Assembly: GCA_963720945.1 (NCBI GenBank)
Contig: CAVRHH010000033.1
Location: 124,001 to 188,000, forward strand
Direction of reading: 5' to 3'
DNA: 64,000 nucleotides
Source: Bog-532 sp963720945
GTDB lineage: Bacteria; Actinomycetota; Actinomycetes; Streptosporangiales; Streptosporangiaceae
Position numbers and translations under genes: made by a program. Below the pieces are notes generated by a model that was not told where the DNA came from, made no database searches, and worked only from the letters and a program-made list of their open reading frames with translations. Positions within the stretch are counted from its first letter, which is position 1. The number at the start of each line of letters is the position of its first letter. This document shows, one piece after another, positions 51,532 to 59,646 of this stretch.

Positions 51532-53729
51532 TCGGCCGTCTCGCTGCGCTGGAGCACGACCAGGGAACGGCCGGTTACCTTCAGCGTGGCCTTGGCTTCC
51601 ACGGTCCGGGCGCCCTCCAGCACGTCGAATCCGGTCCCGGCCGTCACCGTGCCGACCGGGGTGGCCAGGCCGCCCAGCGCCCCGAGAGGGCCAGACCCGG
51701 CGGGCACCTCGGCGGTCGCGGTGTCCAGCACGACCGCCCATTTCTCACCGTATTCACTGCTGGGCAGCACCATGTCGACGTCCTCGGGGGCAGCGTTGAA
51801 GCACATCAGGAACGAGCTGTCGGTGACCCGCTCGCCGCGGGAATCGACGTCGGGGATAGCTTGCCCGTTCAGGAAGACCATCATGCAGCGGGCCAGGCCG
51901 GCGTCCCAGTCCGCGTCCGACATCTCCGTCCCGCCGACCCCGAACCAGGCGATGTCCCCGAGGTCGTCGTCGTGCCGGCTGGGACCGCCGGAGAAGAACC
52001 GCCGCCGCCGGAACACCGGGTGCATGCGGCGGAAGTCCGACAGGGCCGCGGTGAACGCGGCCAGCTCGGCGTTCGGCTCGGCCAGTGACCAGTCCACCCA
52101 GGACAGCTCGTTGTCCTGGCAATAGGCGTTGTTGTTGCCGTGCTGGGTGCGGCCGATCTCGTCGCCGTGCAGGATCATCGGCACGCCCTGCGACAGCAGC
52201 AGGGTGCCCAGGAAGTTCCGCTGCTGGCGGTGGCGCAGCTCGAGCACGGCCGGGTCGTCGGTGCCGCCTTCGGCGCCGCAGTTCCACGACCGGTTGTCGT
52301 CCGCGCCGTCCCGGTTCCCCTCGCCGTTGGCGTCGTTGTGCTTGTGGTTGTAGGAGACCAGGTCGTACAGGGTGAAGCCGTCGTGCGCGGTGACGAAGTT
52401 GATCGACGCATACGGCCGCCGGCCGTCGTGGTGGTACAGGTCGGAGGAGCCGGTGATGCGGGACGCGAACTCGCCGAGGGTGGCGGGCTCGCCCCGCCAG
52501 AAGTCGCGGACCGTGTCCCGGTACTTGCCGTTCCACTCGGTCCACAACGGCGGGAACTGCCCGACCTGGTAACCGCCCGGGCCGACGTCCCAGGGCTCGG
52601 CGATGAGCTTCGACTGGCTGATCACCGGATCCTGCTGCACGACGTCGAAGAACGCCGCCAGCCGGTCCACGTCGTAGAATTCCCGCGCCAGCGTCGCGGC
52701 CAGGTCGAACCGGAACCCGTCGACCCGCATCTCGGTGGCCCAGTAACGCAGCGAGTCCATGATGAGCTGCAGCGAATGCGGGTGGCGCACGTTCAGCGAG
52801 TTGCCGGTGCCGGTGTAGTCCGTGTAGTACTGCGGATCGTCGTCCACCAGCCGGTAGTACGCGGCGTTGTCGATGCCCCGGAAGGACAGCGTGGGGCCCA
52901 GGTGGTTACCCTCGGCCGTGTGGTTGTAGACCACGTCGAGGATCACCTCGATGCTGGCCTCGTGCAGCGCGCGCACCATGGCCTTGAACTCCTGCACCTG
53001 GTTGCCGTCACCGGAGGCGGAGTACGCGGCGTGCGGGGCGAAGAAGCCGATGGTGTTGTAGCCCCAGTAGTTGCGCAGGCCACGGTCGTCCAGCACCTTG
53101 TCGGTGAGGAACTGGTGCACCGGCATCAGCTCGATGGCGTTGACGCCCAGGCTGGTCAGGTGCTCGATGATCGCGGGGTGCGCGATGCCCGCGTAGGTGC
53201 CGCGCAGTTCCCCGGGCACGCCGGGGTGGCGGAAGGTCAGCCCCTTGACGTGCGCCTCGTAGATAACGGTCTCGTTGTACGGGATGCGCGGGGGCCGGTC
53301 GTTGGCCCAGTCGAAGAACGGGTTGACCACGACGCCCTTGCACATGTGCGCGGCGGAGTCCGCGTCGTTGCGCTCGCCCGGCTCGCTGAAGCGGTAGCCG
53401 AACAGCGACTCGTCCCAGTCCAGATCGCCGGTAACGGCCTTGGCGTACGGATCGAGAAGCAGTTTGGCCGGGTTGCAGCGCAGGCCATGGGCGGGGTCGT
53501 GCGGCCCGTGCACGCGGTAGCCGTACCGCTGGCCCGGGACGATGTTGGGCAGGTAGCAGTGGTGCACGAAGCCGTCCACCTCGTTGAGGCGGACCCGGGT
53601 CTGCTGGCCGTCGCGGTCGAACAGGCACAGCTCGACGAACTCCGCGACCTCGGAAAACAGTGCGAAGTTCGTGCCTGCGCCGTCGTACGAAGCCCCGAGA
53701 GGATAGGACGAGCCAGGCCACGGCGGCAT
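51528..53729 (-). CDS. treX: Glycogen debranching enzyme (GlgX/TreX)
   Basis: 733 residues. Hydrolyses alpha-1,6 branches of glycogen to linear dextrins for TreY. CBM48 domain at the start (YPLGASYDGAGTNFALFSEV), then GH13 subfamily 11: GVNAIELMPVHQFL, ILDVVYNHTAEGNHLGPTLS, VDGFRFDLAATLAR (nucleophile Asp), LIAEPWDVGPGGYQVGQFPP (Glu), NFVTAHDGFTLYDLVSYN (Asp) and the C-terminal beta domain. First gene of the trehalose operon; its promoter must lie in the ~250 bp to the right. Confidence 0.96.
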   Translation of the reverse strand: MPPWPGSSYPLGASYDGAGTNFALFSEVAEFVELCLFDRDGQQTRVRLNEVDGFVHHCYLPNIVPGQRYGYRVHGPHDPAHGLRCNPAKLLLDPYAKAVTGDLDWDESLFGYRFSEPGERNDADSAAHMCKGVVVNPFFDWANDRPPRIPYNETVIYEAHVKGLTFRHPGVPGELRGTYAGIAHPAIIEHLTSLGVNAIELMPVHQFLTDKVLDDRGLRNYWGYNTIGFFAPHAAYSASGDGNQVQEFKAMVRALHEASIEVILDVVYNHTAEGNHLGPTLSFRGIDNAAYYRLVDDDPQYYTDYTGTGNSLNVRHPHSLQLIMDSLRYWATEMRVDGFRFDLAATLAREFYDVDRLAAFFDVVQQDPVISQSKLIAEPWDVGPGGYQVGQFPPLWTEWNGKYRDTVRDFWRGEPATLGEFASRITGSSDLYHHDGRRPYASINFVTAHDGFTLYDLVSYNHKHNDANGEGNRDGADDNRSWNCGAEGGTDDPAVLELRHRQQRNFLGTLLLSQGVPMILHGDEIGRTQHGNNNAYCQDNELSWVDWSLAEPNAELAAFTAALSDFRRMHPVFRRRRFFSGGPSRHDDDLGDIAWFGVGGTEMSDADWDAGLARCMMVFLNGQAIPDVDSRGERVTDSSFLMCFNAAPEDVDMVLPSSEYGEKWAVVLDTATAEVPAGSGPLGALGGLATPVGTVTAGTGFDVLEGARTVEAKATLKVTGRSLVVLQRSETAE

Positions 53730-53976
53730 AAATGCTCCTTGACGATCGGGCCGCCCGGGCGGCCGGTACTAGGGCAGCATAGGGCCCGGCCGGGCCGGAG
53801 AGGCCCGGGATCACCACCTGTCCCCTTACCCCGGAGCGGGCCGGGCACTCCTGGCTAGCGGCCCACCGCGGGCTGCTGCGACGGTGCCGTGCCGTGCTCG
53901 CCCGGCCCCTCCGTATGCAGTTCCATGGCAGCCGTCTGCCCGCTCGCGAGGGGATCATCCGCCACGTTGACGAAGC

Positions 53977-54408
53977 TCACACCGGTGGCAGGGCCGCCCT
54001 GATCTGGGCGGCGTAGACGCTGGCCGGATGACTGGCGTCGTAGGGGTGACGCGGGCCCAGCCAGAAGCGCAGGCCGTCCTTGCGGTTGCGCGGGATGACG
54101 TGCAGATGCAGGTGCGGCACGGACTGGCTGACGACGTTGTTGATGAGGATCATCGAACCGTCGGCCCCCAGGCCGGTCTCCACCGCGCGTTCCAGCCGCT
54201 GCGCCTCGAGGAAGAACTCGCCGACCCGGTCCGCCGGGAGATCGCTGAGCAGCCGGACGTGCAGCTTCGGCACCAGCAGCGTGTGGCCGCGGAACAGCGG
54301 CCGGTGGTCAAGAAACGAGATCAGGTGGCTGGTCTCGTGGATGATCTCGGCCTTGACCTCGCCGCTGATGATGGCGCAGAACACGCAGGCCTTGGTCCCT
54401 TCGGGCAC
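53977..54408 (-). CDS. HIT family nucleotide-binding protein
   Basis: 143 residues with SVPHLHLHVIPR, the His-x-His-x-His-x-x catalytic loop of HINT-type nucleotide hydrolases, preceded by CVFCAIISGEVKAEIIHET (a Cys pair likely binding zinc) and FRGHTLLVPKLHVRLL. It acts on nucleoside phosphoramidates or adenylated compounds. GTG start. Divergent from the gene at 54442 by 33 bp. Confidence 0.93.
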   Translation of the reverse strand: MPEGTKACVFCAIISGEVKAEIIHETSHLISFLDHRPLFRGHTLLVPKLHVRLLSDLPADRVGEFFLEAQRLERAVETGLGADGSMILINNVVSQSVPHLHLHVIPRNRKDGLRFWLGPRHPYDASHPASVYAAQIRAALPPV

Positions 54409-54441
54409 TGGCCCATGCTAGGCGAGGGTAGGGTGACCGGT

Positions 54442-54714
54442 GTGCCGACCCGAAGTGAGCTGGAGGCCATGTCCTCCCGGGAACTCCATGATCTCGCCAT
54501 GCGCCGCGCGCTGCATCACATGGACGTCAGTTTCCTGTGGAAACTGCTGAGCGAGATCCCCGCCGCCGAGGCGATCGAGGGGAACCCGGGGCGCTCCGGC
54601 GCCGACATGTACCGCATCTCCGCGCTGATCACCGACGCGCTGGGCTCCGGCGAGGGCAAGACCGCCGAAGCGCTCCGGCCCCTGTACCTGGACTACCTGG
54701 AAAAGCACACCTCG
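54442..54714 (+). pseudogene. Conserved hypothetical whose stop codon is missing
   Basis: From GTG 54442, VPTRSELEAMSSRELHDLAM RRALHHMDVSFLWKLLSEIP AAEAIEGNPGRSGADMYRIS ALITDALGSGEGKTAEALRP LYLDYLEKH resembles a short all-helical Streptomyces family, function unknown to me, of about 90 residues. It has no stop: the frame runs through the duplicated 15-mer and antisense to the winged-helix gene for over 1 kb. Either the true end was deleted or a base is missing (one frame over stops at 54746). Confidence 0.6.
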
Positions 54715-54738
54715 TTATGCGGCACCTCGTTATGCGGC
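54709..54738. repeat. 15-bp duplication carrying the winged-helix gene stop twice
   Basis: ACCTCGTTATGCGGC at 54709-54723 and again at 54724-54738. Each copy has TTA, a stop (TAA) in frame for the minus-strand gene; the gene uses the second (54730-54732). Confidence 0.9.
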
Positions 54739-55293
54739 GCCGCTGAGGGTGGGATCGAACCGGTAGCCCACCCGGTATTCGGTCGTGAGGCATGGGCCGT
54801 AGACGGGCCCGAGCTTGCGCCGCAGCCGGCTGATGTGCACGTCTACGGTCCGGGTGGTAGACCTTGGGCCCTGGCCCCACACCCGCTTGAGCAGATCGGC
54901 GCGGCTGAAGACATGAGCCGGGCTGGCGCTCAGGAAAGCGAGCAGCTCGAACTCCTGGTAGGTGAGCTGAACCTCGTCCCCGTTCAGCCACACGCAGCGC
55001 CGGGCGTGGTCGACGACGAAGCCCCCGTCCACGGGCCGCGGCACGGGGGCAGAACCAGCCGCGGGGACGGTGTAGCCGACGATCGCCAGGGAGCTGTCGG
55101 TGCCGGGGATCGGGACGACCGCCAGCAGCGTCCCCCCGGGCGGGACCGACTCGGCGACCGGAGCGCCCGGCTGGGCGGGCACCGGCGCCGCCGGCAGGTC
55201 GACGGGCTGCCAGTCCGGGCTCGCGGGGGAGCTTCCGGGTTCGGGCGGCGGTGTCTGAATGACTCGCGCGGTGGCGAGCACGGTGGATGGCAT
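54730..55293 (-). CDS. Receiver-less OmpR/PhoB-type winged-helix protein
   Basis: 187 residues. The C-terminal ~95 form an OmpR-type winged helix: FVVDHARRCVWLNGDEVQLT, YQEFELLAFLSASPAHVFSR, DLLKRVWGQGPRSTTRTVDV, HISRLRRKLG and TEYRVGYRFDP. The N-terminal half is Pro-rich (~10-50) followed by a small beta segment (TLLAVVPIPGTDSSLAIVGY), with no response-regulator receiver or phospho-Asp. No sensor kinase is nearby. AAGGAG precedes the ATG. Confidence 0.9.
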   Translation of the reverse strand: MPSTVLATARVIQTPPPEPGSSPASPDWQPVDLPAAPVPAQPGAPVAESVPPGGTLLAVVPIPGTDSSLAIVGYTVPAAGSAPVPRPVDGGFVVDHARRCVWLNGDEVQLTYQEFELLAFLSASPAHVFSRADLLKRVWGQGPRSTTRTVDVHISRLRRKLGPVYGPCLTTEYRVGYRFDPTLSGAA

Positions 55294-55559
55294 GTGACTC
55301 CTTCACATCGACAGCGGGTGGCCTGCGTCCGGATTGCGTCAGCGCAGCCACGGACACTGGGCACTGGCGACGCGGACGAAGTCCACGTGGCCGCGCCGGG
55401 CCAAACGCGCCGAGGTGGTCACGATTCTTATCCTACTAAATTGATCTGCTTAATCAAGAAACCGATCACATCCCCGACTCACGGGCATGGTGACCGGACC
55501 CACGGTGACGTTCTACTCGAAAGGAGCACGCGGCGTCTACCCCCGGCGGATTGGCGTGG

Positions 55560-56519
55560 CTACTCGAAGTTCGCGCCGTCCGGGAGCTCGCCGCCGTACC
55601 AGGTTTCGATAATCTGGCGGGCGATCGACACCGGCGGCGGCAAGGCCAGCTCGCACGCCTCCAGGCTTTCACGCAATTGTTCCCGGCTGTACCAGTGCGC
55701 TTCGCCGATCTCGTCGGCGTCGACGCGGATGGGCTGGCCGCCCTCGGCGAGCGCGTGGAAGCCGAGCATCAGGCTTCTCGGCATCGGCCACGGCTGGCTG
55801 CCGAGATAGGTGACCCGGCCGACCGTGATGCCGGTTTCCTCACTGACCTCGCGGACGACCGCGTGCTCGGCCGACTCGCCCGGATCGACGAATCCCGCCA
55901 GGATCGACACCCGCCGCTGCGGCCACGCCTTGTTATGGGCCAGCAGGCAGCGGTCGGCGGGATCGGTGACGAGCATGATCACCGCGGGATCGGTGCGCGG
56001 GAAATGCTCGGTGCCGTCGCGCGGGCAGGTGGTCGAATGGCCGCCGGGGTTGACCGTGGTCGGCGTGCCGCAGATCGGGCAGTGCGTGTGCGTATCGTGC
56101 CAGTTCGCGAGGGCGATCGCGTGGGTGAGCAGGCCGGCGTCCCGGTCGCCGAGCAGCGCTCCCACCTGGCGCAGCGAGGCCGGGCGCACGGTGGCGCCGT
56201 CCGGGGCGCGCCGCCCGCGCTGCCCATCGGGGGACGCCTGATCCAGCGGCGCGTCGACGCCGAAGTAGGCCACGCCGTCCGGGCCGACCCCGAGCAGGAA
56301 GCGGACGCCCGGCGGCGCCTCGGCCGGGGAGACGAACACCAGGTCGGCACGGCCCTCCGCGAACCGCACCAGCGCCCGGCCCTCGCTGACCACCAGGACG
56401 CGGGTGGCCGGGCTGTGCCACGCCGCGGCCAGCCAGTCCGGGTCGAACCGGTGCGACGTGGCCCGGTCAACTGCCTCGCGGGCGAGCGCGAGGCGGCCAA
56501 GTTCCCGGTAGCCCGTCAC
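55560..56519 (-). CDS. nudC: NAD(H) pyrophosphatase / NAD-cap hydrolase
   Basis: 319 residues from GTG 56519. N-terminal domain (~1-150), zinc ribbon CPICGTPTTVNPGGHSTTCP, then HFPRTDPAVIMLV and the Nudix box GFVDPGESAEHAVVREVSEETGI, with QPWPMPRSLMLGFHA, the NudC-specific SQPWPFPxS motif. Hydrolyses NADH to NMNH and AMP and decaps NAD-RNA. The fourth zinc Cys is Asp in CPRDGTEHF, which is common in actinobacterial NudC. A 30-codon frame (MDARTYVEAAVFLREEPP...) overlaps its start but has no support. Confidence 0.95.
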   Translation of the reverse strand: MTGYRELGRLALAREAVDRATSHRFDPDWLAAAWHSPATRVLVVSEGRALVRFAEGRADLVFVSPAEAPPGVRFLLGVGPDGVAYFGVDAPLDQASPDGQRGRRAPDGATVRPASLRQVGALLGDRDAGLLTHAIALANWHDTHTHCPICGTPTTVNPGGHSTTCPRDGTEHFPRTDPAVIMLVTDPADRCLLAHNKAWPQRRVSILAGFVDPGESAEHAVVREVSEETGITVGRVTYLGSQPWPMPRSLMLGFHALAEGGQPIRVDADEIGEAHWYSREQLRESLEACELALPPPVSIARQIIETWYGGELPDGANFE

Positions 56520-56667
56520 GGGCGCGGCCCGGCACCGGAGGTGAGCGCGCCGCACGGGGGCTCCTCGCGCAGGAACACGGCGGCCTCGACGTAGGTACGG
56601 GCGTCCATAAGGCAACTCTAGCCAGGCTGGCCTGGCCGTCCGCTGGCGCGCCCCAGACGGCGGGCGG

Positions 56668-57024
56668 TCAGCGCCGGATGTTGACCGCCGGGTGCGCGGC
56701 ATGCGGGGACGCGCCCGCCGCCTGGCAGCCCTGGACCCAGGCGATCCCGCACGCGGCGGTGCCACTGTCCCTGGACGGCCCGATGCGGCTCAGCACGGTG
56801 ACCGAAATCAGCAGCATGAACATGACGAACGCCGCCATGGCCACGGGCGCGAAGCGGACGGCGCGCGACGGCGAATGCAGCAGCAGCCGTTCGCGCAGCG
56901 GCATCGCCTCGTGGAACGTCAGCCGGTTGAAGGTGGCAAGCTTGGCCGCCAGCTTCGGGTCCGAACCGTGGAGCGCCCGTTCGATCTGCCCCAGCAGGCG
57001 CTGCTCACTCGGCCCAAGGCCCAT
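56668..57024 (-). CDS. DUF3040-type small membrane protein
   Basis: 118 residues. GLGPSEQRLLGQIERALHGSDPKLAAKLA is the DUF3040 opening ('LSEREQRxLxxIExxLxxxDPxLA'); one helix follows, FAPVAMAAFVMFMLLISVTV, then a short Cys-containing external tail. Common in actinobacteria, often near division or envelope genes; role unknown. Confidence 0.85.
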   Translation of the reverse strand: MGLGPSEQRLLGQIERALHGSDPKLAAKLATFNRLTFHEAMPLRERLLLHSPSRAVRFAPVAMAAFVMFMLLISVTVLSRIGPSRDSGTAACGIAWVQGCQAAGASPHAAHPAVNIRR

Positions 57025-57256
57025 TCGCTACCTCCGGATGAATCCGGCCGGCGGTTCCGAGGCCGACGCGTTGTCAGCATGGTCCCGACCAGCGTTATGG
57101 AAACTGTCCCGCTAACCAGCGGCCCCCACGCTGCGGCCAGGACCCGCGCCGAACTCCCGTTGCCAGGAAGGGGAGACTCGCCCGCTCGGCGCGATGATGT
57201 CCGCTCAGTGTACGGGCTGGCCGGACCACCCGGCGCCAGGCCGGACCGGATCACGG

Positions 57257-58357
57257 TCAGGCGGACGCGGTGGCGCAGGGACGGCGCACTGCGCCGGGAT
57301 GCACGTCCCGGCGGCGCCGGACCGCCTCCGCCAGGCGGCCGAGGACGTCCGCGGTGGTACCGATGTCCATGCAGGCGTCGGTGATGCTCTGACCGTAGAC
57401 CAGCGCGGCCGGGTCGCCGAGCGCCTGCTTGCCCTCGGCGATGAAGCTCTCCAGCATCACCCCGACGATGCCCTGCTCACCCGAGGCGATCTGGTCCGCC
57501 AGCGAATCCGCGACCACGGCCTGGCGGCGGTGGTCCTTCTCGCTGTTGCCGTGGCTGGTGTCCACCATCAGCCGGCGGGGCAGCCCGGCCTTGGTCACCG
57601 CGTCGAGGGCGTCGGACACGTCGCCCGGGTAGTAGTTCGGCCCGGAACGGCCGCCACGCAGGATGATGTGGCATTCGCTGTTACCGGCCGTGGTCACCAC
57701 GGCCGCCGCCCCGGCCGGCGTCACCCCGAAGAACGTGTGCTGCGCCGCCGCCGCCCGGCACGCGTCGATCGCCACCTGGGCGTCCCCGTCGGTCCCGTTC
57801 TTGAAGCCCACCGGCATCGACAGCCCGGAGGCGAGCTGGCGGTGTACCTGGCTCTCCGTGGTGCGCGCGCCGATCGCGCCCCAGGCCACCGCGTCCGCGA
57901 TGTACTGCGGGGTGACCGGGTCCAGCCACTCGCACCCCACCGGCAGGCCGAGCTCCACCACGTCCAGCAGCAGGCGCCGCGCGGTACGCAGGCCGCGGTG
58001 CACTTCGTAGCTGCCGTTCAGGCCCGGGTCGTTGATCAGGCCCTTCCACCCGGTGACCGTGCGCGGCTTCTCGAAGTACACCCGCATCACGATCAGCAGA
58101 TCGTCTTCGAGCGAGCGCCGCAGCCCGGCCAGCTGGCGCGCGTAGTCCATGGCGGCCACGGGATCGTGCACCGAGCACGGGCCGACCACGACCAGCAGGC
58201 GGTCATCGGCCATGTCCAGCACCGCCCGGACATCGGCCCGGCCCTGCTCAACGGTGTTCGCCCGGGCCTGTCCCAGCGGAAGCTCCTGCAACAGCGCCGC
58301 GGGCGCCAGCAAGGGTTCGTAGCCCAGAATGCGCGTATCGCTCGTCTGATGGGGCAT
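57257..58357 (-). CDS. aroG: 3-deoxy-7-phosphoheptulonate (DAHP) synthase, class I
   Basis: 366 residues. First step of the shikimate pathway: phosphoenolpyruvate plus erythrose 4-phosphate to DAHP. Class I (AroFGH) motifs: LLVVVGPCSVHDPVAAMDYA, MRVYFEKPRTVTGWKGLIND, GARTTESQVHRQLASGLSMP VGFKNGTDG, ILRGGRSGPNY, LMVDTSHGNSEKDHRRQ and GVMLESFIAEGKQ. Metal ligands (Cys in GPCS, His, Glu, Asp) are present. Most actinobacteria use class II enzymes as the main form, so this may be the Trp/Tyr/Phe-responsive copy. It is preceded by a peptide-leader attenuator. Confidence 0.96.
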   Translation of the reverse strand: MPHQTSDTRILGYEPLLAPAALLQELPLGQARANTVEQGRADVRAVLDMADDRLLVVVGPCSVHDPVAAMDYARQLAGLRRSLEDDLLIVMRVYFEKPRTVTGWKGLINDPGLNGSYEVHRGLRTARRLLLDVVELGLPVGCEWLDPVTPQYIADAVAWGAIGARTTESQVHRQLASGLSMPVGFKNGTDGDAQVAIDACRAAAAQHTFFGVTPAGAAAVVTTAGNSECHIILRGGRSGPNYYPGDVSDALDAVTKAGLPRRLMVDTSHGNSEKDHRRQAVVADSLADQIASGEQGIVGVMLESFIAEGKQALGDPAALVYGQSITDACMDIGTTADVLGRLAEAVRRRRDVHPGAVRRPCATASA

Positions 58358-58419
58358 CGTATGTCTCCTCAGTTACAGGGACCGACGCCCGTTCCCCCGG
58401 GAGCCAGTCTGCCCTTTCA

Positions 58420-58450
58420 TGACAAAAGACAGAGGCAACTGCCTCTGTCT
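58420..58450 (-). terminator. Rho-independent attenuator terminator in the aroG leader
   Basis: On the minus strand AGACAGAGGCA and TGCCTCTGTCT form an 11-bp stem with a 2-nt spacer, followed by TTTTGTC. It lies between the leader peptide and aroG, a rare T-tract terminator in this genome, as expected for transcription attenuation. Confidence 0.88.
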
Positions 58451-58453
58451 GTC

Positions 58454-58508
58454 TGGCTCCAGGTGGGTGATCAGCGCTGGCGGGCGCGGCTGGCTTCACC
58501 TGGAGCCA
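58454..58508 (-). promoter_or_regulatory. Upstream stem of the aroG attenuator
   Basis: TGGCTCCAGGTG (58508-58497 on the transcript) and CACCTGGAGCCA (58465-58454) are perfect 12-bp partners overlapping the end of the leader peptide. A third copy of the sequence, GACTGGCTCC, appears after the terminator (58409-58400) and could pair with GGAGCCAG instead, giving alternative folds. Confidence 0.75.
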
Positions 58509-58536
58509 ACGCAAAGCGCCAATACCATTGCGACAT
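58471..58536 (-). CDS. Aromatic leader peptide of the DAHP synthase gene
   Basis: A 21-residue reading frame, MSQWYWRFALAPGEASRARQ followed by R and TGA, about 115 nt before aroG. Three of residues 4-6 plus 8 are aromatic (W4 Y5 W6 F8): a clear leader-peptide signature. Ribosome stalling at the Trp/Tyr run when charged tRNA is low would prevent formation of the terminator at 58427-58450. Similar WYW leaders precede DAHP synthase genes in other actinomycetes. Confidence 0.85.
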   Translation of the reverse strand: MSQWYWRFALAPGEASRARQR

Positions 58537-58788
58537 GTCAGCTATGGTACGCGCTCGTGCACACCCGGCGCAGGCACTCCCGCTTTTTGGGGCCCGGCCC
58601 AGCCGGGCACGCGGACTTCCCTGGCTCAGCCGGGCACGCGGAACTGTGCGTAGCAGGCAAGCGGGTAGCAGGCAAGCGGAGGGCCGGGACGGCGGGTGAA
58701 CCGGGCCCCCCGGGCAGCCCGGGCCGTCACCGGGCTAGCCTGCCGATCACCGGGTTACCTGACGGCCGGCCACTTCTGGGGGTATCTC

Positions 58789-59088
58789 ATGCTCGTCGCG
58801 TTCTCCGTCACACCGCTCGGCGCCGGCGAGGGCGTCGGGGAGATCGTCGCGGAGGCGGTCCGGGTGGTGCGCGAAAGCGGCCTGCCCAATCAGACCGACG
58901 CCATGTTCACCACCATCGAGGGTGACTGGGACGAAACCATGGCCGTCGTCAAGCGGGCCGTGGACGCGGTCGCGGCCCGGGCACCGCGGGTGAGCCTGGT
59001 GCTCAAGGCCGACCTGCGCCCGGGTGTCACGGACGCCCTCACCAGCAAGGTCGAGACAGTCGAACGCTACCTGCGATCAGATGGCTGA
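58789..59088 (+). CDS. MTH1187 family thiamine-binding protein (DUF77)
   Basis: 99 residues. MLVAFSVTPLGAGEGVGEIV AEAVRVVRESGLPNQ ... MFTTIEGDWDETMAVVKRAV DAV ... RVSLVLKADLRPG is the ferredoxin-like thiamine/HMP-binding MTH1187/YkoF type. ATG 58789 has GGGGG upstream and starts the conserved strand. Overlaps the next gene by 8 nt. The ~250 bp before it contain only short duplications (e.g. GTAGCAGGCAAGCGG twice). Confidence 0.9.
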   Translation: MLVAFSVTPLGAGEGVGEIVAEAVRVVRESGLPNQTDAMFTTIEGDWDETMAVVKRAVDAVAARAPRVSLVLKADLRPGVTDALTSKVETVERYLRSDG

Positions 59089-59629
59089 GCCGGCCGGATT
59101 GCGGACCGAACGGCTGCTGCTGCGGCGCTGGCACCCGGCCGACCGGGCCCTGTTCGCGGCCATGAACGCCGATCCGGAGGTGATGGAATATTTCCCGGCC
59201 GCGCTGACCCGCGCGGAAAGCGACACGCTGATCGACCGGATCGAGGCGGGCTTCGAGGCTCGCGGATTCGGCCTGTGGGCCGTGGAAGTGACCGCGACCG
59301 GGGGGTTCATCGGTTTCACCGGGCTGTCGGTGCCGGGCTTCGACGCCCCCTTCACCCCGGCCGTCGAGATCGGCTGGCGGCTGCGCAGGCGGAGCTGGGG
59401 GCACGGGTACGCGGCCGAAGCCGCGCGGCGCGTCCTGGCCAGCGGGTTCACCGATCACGGGCTGGCCGAGGTGGTCTCGTTCACCAGCGTCGGCAACGTC
59501 CGCTCGCGGTCGGTCATGCGGCGCATCGGCATGACCCACGATCCGGCCGGCGACTTCGACCATCCCCGGCTCCCGGAAGGCCATCCGCTTCGCCGCCACG
59601 TCCTGTGGCGGGCCCGGGCCCGCGGGTAG
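59081..59629 (+). CDS. GNAT acetyltransferase (RimJ/RimL-like)
   Basis: 182 residues from ATG 59081. LRTERLLLRRWHPADRALFA, MNADPEVMEYFPAALTRAES, GFIGFTGLSVPGF, EIGWRLRRRSWGHGYAAEAA (acetyl-CoA loop R-x-x-G-x-G/A in SWGHGYA) and SFTSVGNVRSRSVMRRIGM are characteristic. Substrates are N-termini or small amines. It is intact, unlike the GNAT fragment at 15 kb. Confidence 0.93.
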   Translation: MAEPAGLRTERLLLRRWHPADRALFAAMNADPEVMEYFPAALTRAESDTLIDRIEAGFEARGFGLWAVEVTATGGFIGFTGLSVPGFDAPFTPAVEIGWRLRRRSWGHGYAAEAARRVLASGFTDHGLAEVVSFTSVGNVRSRSVMRRIGMTHDPAGDFDHPRLPEGHPLRRHVLWRARARG

Positions 59630-59646
59630 GGCCGGCTGCTGGCCGG

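Noticed and set aside
53855..53980. A 41-codon frame coupled to the HIT gene stop
   Set aside because: Overlap with the stop is suggestive, but the sequence has no recognisable motif or independent ribosome site.
55960..56090. Missing fourth zinc-ligand Cys in NudC
   Set aside because: The Asp variant (CPRDG) is usual in actinobacterial NudC, so it is not a defect.
56516..56608. A 30-codon frame (MDARTYVEAAVFLREEPP...) overlapping the nudC start
   Set aside because: Could be a coupled small protein, but it is too short and without recognisable relatives to support.
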